DNA of 37,297 bases, taken from Blautia sp. (lineage in GTDB: Bacteria > Bacillota > Clostridia > Lachnospirales > Lachnospiraceae). The first letter of the stretch is position 1. Each line of letters starts with the position of its first letter. Below, one piece after another: positions 31,787 through 37,297 of the stretch. The notes beneath the pieces are model-generated. The model did no database searches. It saw only the letters and a list, made by a program, of their open reading frames with translations, and was not told the origin of the DNA. Location of the stretch: contig JAMPAC010000025.1 in NCBI GenBank assembly GCA_023667395.1, forward strand, positions 1 through 37,297, written 5' to 3'. A program made the position numbers and the translations under genes.

Positions 31787-32299
31787 TTAATAGATTGACA
31801 AGTCCTGACTGCACCAGCCAACGACAAAATCCATTAAATCCATCAAAATATCCTCTGCCTCAAAGTTATTTTGTTTTTTTATTTTTACCAGATTTTTTAA
31901 CATACTATCTTTATTCATTCCATGCTTTTTAAAATATACTAAAATTTTTTGGAGAGCAAGTAAATCGTTTGGGTGTTTCTCTATTTCTATGGGTAATAAC
32001 CGCAAAAATCTCATATCAGATTCATGCATAAAGCTATCCCAATCAATATAGGCACACCATTTTACATGCCGCCAATTCGGATAGTTATTTAAATCATATT
32101 TTATGGCAGTGCCCTCAAAAATTAAATTATCTATTTCTCCACTGTCGGACATATCATCAGAATATAGGCTTACAGGCATTCCTTCATAAAATGTAATTAT
32201 GCTCCCCCTATCATCAACGTTGGTATCATCTTTTGACAACAATACAATATTATCCGTAACCATTTCGTTTAAATCAACATAAACTCGCGCTTTATCCAT
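31787..32299 (-). CDS. Unrecognised 170-residue acidic protein
   Basis: No family recognised. A soluble, acidic protein (MDKARVYVDLNEMVTDNIVL, then DDRGSIITFYEGMPVSLYSD), with a tryptophan-rich middle (NYPNWRHVKWCAYIDWDSF) and a helical C-terminus ending FVVGWCSQDLSIY. The style (small, acidic, AT-rich, next to mobile-element fragments) is like immunity or accessory proteins of toxin loci, but no toxin is visible. GGAAT lies upstream of ATG 32299. The following 87 bases to the IS fragment hold nothing I can identify. Confidence 0.6.
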   Translation of the reverse strand: MDKARVYVDLNEMVTDNIVLLSKDDTNVDDRGSIITFYEGMPVSLYSDDMSDSGEIDNLIFEGTAIKYDLNNYPNWRHVKWCAYIDWDSFMHESDMRFLRLLPIEIEKHPNDLLALQKILVYFKKHGMNKDSMLKNLVKIKKQNNFEAEDILMDLMDFVVGWCSQDLSIY

Positions 32300-32386
32300 C
32301 CCCAGAAATTCCTTTCAACCTAAAATCGCCGATTTATATCGCTAATAGAATACCACAACCACACCCATGTTGCTGTCACATTTTCA

Positions 32387-32787
32387 TTAAATTTCTTCCT
32401 CCCTCCGTTTCGTCCTGCCCTGTTGCCTGTTATGTTGTCGGCTCTCGTTCTGAAGCTCCCGCTCAAGGTTCTTCCAGTTAAAATAAATTACTTCAGCGAA
32501 AGCTAATTCTGTGGCGATCCCCGACTTCTCCTTGCCGTACTTCATCTTGGCAAGCCCTTTCAATGACTGACTCCTCACTGTCTTGGGTGAGTGGCCGTTT
32601 CTCTTATTGGATGTGGGGGCATCCCCTTTCTGGTTTTTTCATAACCAGGGGTTGCATCCAGTTCTGCCCCCAGGAGTTCCTGAAAGATATCCTTGAAGCC
32701 GTCTTTAAGCAGGCTATAGACGTCAGCCACACTACTCAAGTTGTTATCTGCAATAATCTGTCGAATCTGTTTCTTTGCCACAGGCAT
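32387..32787 (-). pseudogene. IS256-family transposase fragment, frameshifted and chimeric
   Basis: From ATG 32787 (AAGGAGG seven bases upstream) the frame gives the N-terminus of an IS256-type transposase: MPVAKKQIRQIIADNNLSSV, then DIFQELLGAELDATPGYEK. At about 32635-32645 a run of six A appears to have lost one base: restoring A7 gives GYEKNQKGDAPTSNKRNGHS then PKTVRSQ, the expected continuation, in the frame that runs on to 32387. After VRSQ the downstream residues (SLKGLAKMKYGKEKSG onward) no longer resemble IS256, so an internal deletion or fusion is likely. Only about 75 of about 400 transposase residues remain. Confidence 0.72.
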
Positions 32788-32854
32788 AAAAAATCCTCCT
32801 TTATGATAAGAATTGTCATATCTTGATTCTTACCAAAAAGGACGGAAACCTGGA

Positions 32855-33334
32855 CTACGCCAGTTCCGCCCGCACGCACATCAGGGAAAATCCCAGCAGG
32901 TTCTGTCCCTGCCACTCTTTCAGGTCAAAACGCCTGTCGTCCTTCATGGAAAGGCCGATTCCCCAGATCCTGTCCTGCACCGCGCATTCCGCCAGGATAC
33001 TCTGCCCGGTGGCGAGAAGCGCTTTCTTCAGTTCTTCATTCTGGCGGAACTTCTCCATCAGCCCCTTATATATGAGGATCTGCCGCATTCCGTTCCACAG
33101 CAGATCGTCATAGCCTCTCACGGACCGCCCCAGTGCTTTGATCTTTCCCACATCCGATGTGTCCAGAATTTGTCCCCCAATCTCTTCGTCATGGAACAGG
33201 ACAGCCTTTTGGTGCATCATGTACTGTTCCATGGAGGAATACCTGATTCCCCCTGTTTCAAAGTCCGAGAGATACCAGTTGCTCAGATAACCGTTCCTCT
33301 CATCGGGATTATGAAAACATATGATTTCTCTCAT
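32855..33334 (-). CDS. NADAR-family protein (YbiA-like)
   Basis: 159 residues, nearly all NADAR domain: YLSNWY near residue 16, SSMEQYMMHQKAVLF near 33, LLATGQSILAECAVQDRIWG and WQGQNLLGFSLMCVR. NADAR enzymes are N-glycosidases that act on riboflavin intermediates (YbiA/RibX) or remove ADP-ribose from guanine, and some occur in NAD-related defence loci. It is the last gene of the operon with the epimerase (12 bases upstream) and the GGDEF sensor. Which substrate applies is not shown. Confidence 0.88.
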   Translation of the reverse strand: MREIICFHNPDERNGYLSNWYLSDFETGGIRYSSMEQYMMHQKAVLFHDEEIGGQILDTSDVGKIKALGRSVRGYDDLLWNGMRQILIYKGLMEKFRQNEELKKALLATGQSILAECAVQDRIWGIGLSMKDDRRFDLKEWQGQNLLGFSLMCVRAELA

Positions 33335-33346
33335 ATTTCCTCTCTT

Positions 33347-34246
33347 TCAGCTGCCATACACGCCCTGAAACGCCCTGTAAGTCTTCGCCATTCCCTCTTC
33401 CGGATCCGTATAGACAAGCCCCAGTTCCGCCCTGCTCTTTTCATTGAAGACCAGAAGCGTCTCCTCCTCCGTCAGCGGGAAAGGCAGGGGAACACCCTGC
33501 TGCATTGCCTGATCACAGGTTAAGGGGATCTCCCTGATCTCCGCCTCTGCCGCCCCGGACAGATACCGATAAAAGCGATCGTAATCCATGACCTCATCCT
33601 GACACAGGTTGTAGGCCTGGCCATAAGCTTTTTCATTCAGCAGACATCTCTTTACCGCCTCCGCCGCGTCTTTCACATAGACAAGCTGAAAGCGGCCCCT
33701 ACTGTCCATAATATGGGGCAGGAGCCCCTGCTGCACCATAAAGCGGATATATTCGGACTCCCTGGGAGCATAATTGTACGGTCCGTACAGAACCGCCGGT
33801 CTGAGTACCGAATATTGGACACCCCTGGCTGCGCAGGCCTTTGGAAGTTCCTGCTCCAGCGCCACTTTCCCGGCAATATACGCTCCCGCCTCCCCGGGGA
33901 ATGTCCGGTTCTCAAAGAGGGAATCTTCTCCCTTAATCCCTCCTGTCCGTTGGTAGACATCCACCGTGCTGATCAGGATGTACTGCCTGATATGTCCTCC
34001 AAAGTTCTCAAAGAAAGACCTGATATCTCCCCTGTCGTAGGCACAGAAATCCACCACCGCGTCATAGTCTTCCCGAATGCCCTGCCAAAGGGCGGGATCA
34101 TGGCGATCCCCCCTGATCTGTCTTACCCCCATTTCTTCCATGGAATAAGTACCCCGGTTGACCACCGTGGTATCATGCTCTTTTGCAGTCAGCATAACGA
34201 ATACCCTGCCAAAGAAATAACTGCCCCCGATCACCAATAGTTTCAT
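33347..34246 (-). CDS. NAD-dependent epimerase/dehydratase (extended SDR)
   Basis: 299 residues. Rossmann start MKLLVIGGSYFFGRVFV, later STVDVY with a downstream Y-x-x-x-K catalytic pair (YIAGKVALEQELPKA) and YGPYNYAPRESEYIRFM. Related proteins are nucleotide-sugar or isoflavone-reductase-like SDRs. I chose ATG 34246, with GGAGG ten bases before it, because the fold begins there; ATG 34288 overlaps the previous stop (ATGA) and would add 14 residues, so coupling is possible. Substrate unknown. Confidence 0.85.
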   Translation of the reverse strand: MKLLVIGGSYFFGRVFVMLTAKEHDTTVVNRGTYSMEEMGVRQIRGDRHDPALWQGIREDYDAVVDFCAYDRGDIRSFFENFGGHIRQYILISTVDVYQRTGGIKGEDSLFENRTFPGEAGAYIAGKVALEQELPKACAARGVQYSVLRPAVLYGPYNYAPRESEYIRFMVQQGLLPHIMDSRGRFQLVYVKDAAEAVKRCLLNEKAYGQAYNLCQDEVMDYDRFYRYLSGAAEAEIREIPLTCDQAMQQGVPLPFPLTEEETLLVFNEKSRAELGLVYTDPEEGMAKTYRAFQGVYGS

Positions 34247-34284
34247 TCCTGCGCTTCCTCCCGTCCCGGCAGATCTTTTCAGGC

Positions 34285-36177
34285 TCATACGCTCTCCGCC
34301 CGCAGACGTTTCCGGCTGCTCTTGTCCTGATACATGGCCTGGTCAGCCAGCTCACAACATTGCTCAACTGGCAGAGGGTTCTCTTTCGTACTCATGGCAT
34401 AACCGATGCTCACGCCCAGCTGATAGCGGATCTGTCTCCTGCTCACCTTATCCGCCAAGATCCTGTCCACCCGCTCCCTGAGACCCTGCCAGTGTTCCAG
34501 CTGCGTATTGCGGGAAAGCATCAGGAATTCATCGCCGCCGTAACGCACCAACAGTTCGTCCTCCTCCTTCGCTTCCTGGAGCACTTTCGCAATAATACAC
34601 AGCGCATGGTTGCCCGCCAGATGGCCAAATTCGTCATTGACCTTTTTCAATCCATCCATATCCATGATGGCCACCGTGAACTCGTTTCCCGCCGTATAAT
34701 CATCCTGAAACCGCTGTAAACCGAACCGGTTATACAGCCCCGTCATCTGGTCTTTCATGTGAAGTTCATCCAGCGTCTGTATGCTGCTCTGCAGGATCAT
34801 CTGGCGGCGCAGGTTTTCAATACTGCTGCCTATGCTCTCATGGCAGATGCGGTAATTGTATATCTCTATGGGAAAATACTCGTTCAGAAACACCATGTAC
34901 CCGAAGTCCTGTTCCTTATAATGGACAGGCAGGAATATCAGGATATCGCCCTCCCCGGTCTCTGCGGGCAACAGCTTCTCCACCGGGAACGCCACATTTT
35001 TCAGCTGTCCCGTCCTTTTGGACACTCCAGTGACCGCCACCATGGTACTGTCATATACCCTGCCCGGCTCCGTTTTCCTCTCGCTCTCCTCGTTGACAAT
35101 ATATTTTAAGTCGCTCCTGTTCAGGCAGCAGAAAAAATCCGAGCAGCTGATGCCCTCCAACATGTTCTTAAGATTGTCCGCCAGCTGATCCAGGGAATCC
35201 ACCTTTTCCAGCGCGTTATTATATTGCATCATCCCGCTGACCTGGGTAGCCGCCTCCACTTTCGCGAGGATCAGTTCCTGATACCGCCTGCCATAGGCCG
35301 TCTCCTCGTGATTGTCACAGCCGCAGCTGGTTCCGTAATGCATTTTGCACTCATAAAAATTTTCCCTGTTCACCGTTTTACCCGCCATCATATCTTCCAG
35401 CAGGTCGCAGGCCGACTTTACCGACTCTTCGTCCATTCTGTCCGCGCCGGTGAGCATGGGGCGGAACACAATGCTGTTGGTACTGTAGTTCAGCGTACAC
35501 AGCAGCATGTCCTCCGGCACCCTGAACCCTCTGTCCTCCAGTTCCAGGCAAAGCCCGATGGCCATCACGTCATGGACACAGATCACAGCTTCCGCATCCC
35601 CGATTCCCATCTCCTGGAATTCCTCATACAGGCTGCGCCCATTTTGTATGGACACCTGCCGCGCCATCACTCTTCTTTCATCATACGGAATATCCTTTTT
35701 GGCAAGTACCTCCCTGTACGCCTTTTTCATCTGCATGGAGATCACGTCGCCACTGTCCTGCTGAACCAGATTGATCCGCGTGCACCCATGTTTTTCCGTC
35801 AGGTGCTCCATCAGTTCATAACCTGCCTTATAGGCGTCGATGGTCAGGAAAGGAGCGTCGCCCGCCTGGATATTTATGGTCACAAGAGGCGTTCCCTGCC
35901 TCCTGATCTTCTCGGCGATCTCGCCTGCGAACTGTCGGCTCCCCAGATTTCCCTCCATGATACAGCCGTCAAACCGCATATAATTCAGCAGGTCATAAAT
36001 AGCCCCCTCGCCATGTTCATGCCATGTGTCGTCATAAAAAGCCCCATAATTGCTGAACACATACAGCGTATAGCCGCCCCTTTCCTTTAAGGTTTGATGA
36101 GCCGCCTTGACAATAACTTTCTGGCGTTCGAAATTGGACGCGTTTATGATCAGCGCTATGTTTTTCGTGTCTCCCAT
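34285..36177 (-). CDS. LacI-type sensor fused to GGDEF diguanylate cyclase
   Basis: 630 residues. Residues 1-280 are a LacI/periplasmic-binding-protein-like ligand domain (NIALIINASNFERQKVIVKA, DAEAVICVHDVMAIGLCLEL, VPEDMLLCTLNY) without a DNA-binding helix-turn-helix. A linker with a conserved CKMHYGTSCGCDNHE segment and a GAF-like middle follow, then GGDEF: intact GGDEF at 547-551 with KDQMTGLYNRFGL before it. No membrane segment, so it probably makes c-di-GMP in the cytoplasm in response to a sugar-like ligand. ATG 36177 has AGGAG ten bases upstream. First gene of the operon with the epimerase and NADAR protein. Confidence 0.88.
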   Translation of the reverse strand: MGDTKNIALIINASNFERQKVIVKAAHQTLKERGGYTLYVFSNYGAFYDDTWHEHGEGAIYDLLNYMRFDGCIMEGNLGSRQFAGEIAEKIRRQGTPLVTINIQAGDAPFLTIDAYKAGYELMEHLTEKHGCTRINLVQQDSGDVISMQMKKAYREVLAKKDIPYDERRVMARQVSIQNGRSLYEEFQEMGIGDAEAVICVHDVMAIGLCLELEDRGFRVPEDMLLCTLNYSTNSIVFRPMLTGADRMDEESVKSACDLLEDMMAGKTVNRENFYECKMHYGTSCGCDNHEETAYGRRYQELILAKVEAATQVSGMMQYNNALEKVDSLDQLADNLKNMLEGISCSDFFCCLNRSDLKYIVNEESERKTEPGRVYDSTMVAVTGVSKRTGQLKNVAFPVEKLLPAETGEGDILIFLPVHYKEQDFGYMVFLNEYFPIEIYNYRICHESIGSSIENLRRQMILQSSIQTLDELHMKDQMTGLYNRFGLQRFQDDYTAGNEFTVAIMDMDGLKKVNDEFGHLAGNHALCIIAKVLQEAKEEDELLVRYGGDEFLMLSRNTQLEHWQGLRERVDRILADKVSRRQIRYQLGVSIGYAMSTKENPLPVEQCCELADQAMYQDKSSRKRLRAESV

Positions 36178-36373
36178 TTCCGATGTACTCCTCCGGTAAT
36201 ATTTTCGGCATGTTATGTTTCCATAATGAAAAAGACCTTGGCATATTAAGGTAAGTATAGCATATGTAAAGCATGATTTCACTATGTATTTCAATGTCGT
36301 ATCCGGTGATCGTGGCAATCCAGCCCCCATCGGGGCTGAATTGTTATCAGCGGTTTCATGAAAGAATGCGGCT

Positions 36374-36628
36374 TCAGCCCTGCCTGTCCGGCTCCCCCGC
36401 ATTCCTGTCGGTATACATGTCCAGAAGCCCCACCGTCTCGTTTGCAGGTCTGCCGTAGCTGTTGCAGCATTTATGGGACACTTCCTTGCCCTCTGCCTTC
36501 TCATCCATGATCACACTCATCCGCATGGCGCCCTTTTCCAGTTCGCTGTCCAGATGCTTTAAAATGTCTTCCACCATGGCCTCATCAATATCATTGTCCT
36601 TTTTCGGATTCCTGTCTTTGTTCATCAT
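36374..36628 (-). CDS. Small acidic hypothetical protein
   Basis: 84 residues, not assigned to a family. Helical acidic N-terminus (DIDEAMVEDILKHLDSELEK), a beta-like MRMSVIMDEK, and a C-terminal HKCCNSYGRPANETVGLLDM with two adjacent cysteines. A GGGGAGG site lies just before two adjacent ATG codons (36628 and 36625); the second has the better spacing. About 196 bases separate it from the GGDEF gene, enough for that gene to have its own promoter (a TTTACA, 16 bases, TAATAT candidate lies in this gap on the minus strand). Confidence 0.6.
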   Translation of the reverse strand: MMNKDRNPKKDNDIDEAMVEDILKHLDSELEKGAMRMSVIMDEKAEGKEVSHKCCNSYGRPANETVGLLDMYTDRNAGEPDRQG

Positions 36629-36730
36629 TGCCTCCCCTGCTCCTCCTAATATATCAATTTCAAAATCTGTCCAGAACCAATCGGGGAAGCACCGCGCGTT
36701 TCCCCTCCTTTGCCCTCGTCAAAAGATCAC

Positions 36731-36776
36731 GCCGGAAATATCGCTCGAATGCAGGCATCCAACACACATTTCCGGC
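36731..36776. repeat. 9-bp inverted repeat in divergent region
   Basis: GCCGGAAAT (36731-36739) and ATTTCCGGC (36768-36776) with a nested ATGC/GCAT. It lies upstream of the lipoprotein promoter and could be an operator; no T-run. Confidence 0.4.
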
Positions 36777-36785
36777 TGAATCCGC

Positions 36786-36814
36786 TTGGCTCTGAACAGC
36801 TTTTATATTATAAT
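36786..36814 (+). promoter_or_regulatory. Promoter of the lipoprotein gene
   Basis: TTGGCT (36786-36791), 17-base spacer, TATAAT (36809-36814); start codon about 50 bases on. Confidence 0.7.
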
Positions 36815-36867
36815 AATCTCGTAACAATTTCCAGTCAACCTTTCAGACGTGTTTCAGGAGAAAATAT

Positions 36868-37297
36868 ATGAAGATATCATCGAATACAAAACGCTTCCTA
36901 ACGGCTCTTATCCTTGCGGCTTTCCTGCTGGCCGGGTGCGGGCACGGGGAAACACCGGAGGAACAAAGTCATACTTCCTCCACAGCAGCCTCCCAGGCGG
37001 AACTTTCTGTGAATGATGTGGAGGATCCGGCATCGGACGCGGAATCGCAGGAAACTTCCGAAACTGCGGAGAATGCCTCCCATATGTCCGCCTCCGGGGA
37101 TTCCGCCGTATCACAGGCTGTCCTCGGTATTATCAGCTTCTTTTCGGACTCCTCTGTCAGCGCTGCCTCCTCGGAACATCCGGTGTCCGATGCCGCGTCC
37201 CCCGGCACGCACCCCGCCGCTCAGGCTTCCGGTTCCGCGTCCCCCGGCACGCACTCCGCCGGGCAGGCTCCCGCTGCTGCGTCTTCCGGCACACGCC
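36868..37297 (+). CDS. Ser/Ala-rich lipoprotein with repeats, 3' end outside window
   Basis: 143 residues visible. Lipoprotein signal with lipobox LAGC (MKISSNTKRFLTALILAAFL then LAGCGHGE, C24). The rest is disordered: serine, alanine, glutamate and threonine rich, ending in 14-residue repeats beginning ASPGTH. ATG 36868 is six bases after CAGGAG. It is probably the N-terminal spacer of a surface-anchored protein whose functional domain lies beyond the right edge. Confidence 0.8.
   Translation, partial: MKISSNTKRFLTALILAAFLLAGCGHGETPEEQSHTSSTAASQAELSVNDVEDPASDAESQETSETAENASHMSASGDSAVSQAVLGIISFFSDSSVSAASSEHPVSDAASPGTHPAAQASGSASPGTHSAGQAPAAASSGTR
37195..37297 (+). repeat. 42-bp in-frame tandem repeat
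   Basis: Two full 42-base units (37195-37236, 37237-37278) and the start of a third, coding ASPGTHPAAQASGS, ASPGTHSAGQAPAA and ASSGTR. The array continues past the window edge. Confidence 0.8.

Overview
The window looks like chromosome of a gut-type Clostridia, most likely Lachnospiraceae. Supporting signs are AGGAGG-type ribosome binding sites, sigma-A promoters, a thrS T-box, an L20-type leader before infC-rpmI-rplT, several GPH-family sugar symporters, DUF1540 and TnpV-type proteins, and a close mix of glycan-degradation genes and housekeeping genes. The genus cannot be fixed from the sequence alone.

Positions 1-16,870 form a carbohydrate catabolic region. A GH2 glycosidase (cut by the left window edge) and a GPH symporter run leftwards. 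They are divergent from a tiny HPr-like gene that is translationally coupled to an AraC regulator, followed by a domain-permuted GH3 beta-glycosidase and a TetR regulator. A second, leftward operon carries a Cys-type sulfatase, a TSUP/TauE anion permease, an anaerobic sulfatase-maturating radical SAM enzyme and another GPH symporter. This is a near-complete kit for importing a sulfated sugar and desulfating it in the cytoplasm. Further right, an amidohydrolase and a SnoaL-like protein share a regulatory region with a TetR gene; two strong promoters face each other there across a 17-bp palindrome.

Positions 16,870-18,940 are gene-poor and full of debris: a cluster of degenerate TTATCRGAACTTTT repeats, a 20-bp-arm hairpin, a tnpV gene broken by an amber codon, and a SymE-like gene. 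Two tRNA genes (Asn, Gly) mark the return to core genome.

Positions 18,940-27,200 are core genes on the minus strand: infC (AUU start)-rpmI-rplT with its attenuator leader, a double DUF1540 protein, and an operon made of a threonine T-box, a small membrane protein, thrS, an HscC-like Hsp70 and a membrane-anchored J-protein with HPE in place of HPD. A CarD-type regulator follows, then a secreted cyclophilin lipoprotein.

Positions 27,900-30,100 hold small membrane proteins around a PadR regulator, an HAAS-domain protein and an SdpI-family protein. Positions 30,400-32,800 are an AT-richer accessory patch: a truncated PD-(D/E)XK transposase/nuclease, a methyltransferase, 9-bp iteron-like repeats, an unrecognised 170-residue protein and a frameshifted IS256-family fragment. 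Positions 32,850-36,180 form a leftward operon of a LacI-type sensor fused to GGDEF, an NAD-dependent epimerase and a NADAR protein. The window ends in a small conserved-looking gene and a repeat-containing lipoprotein cut by the right edge.
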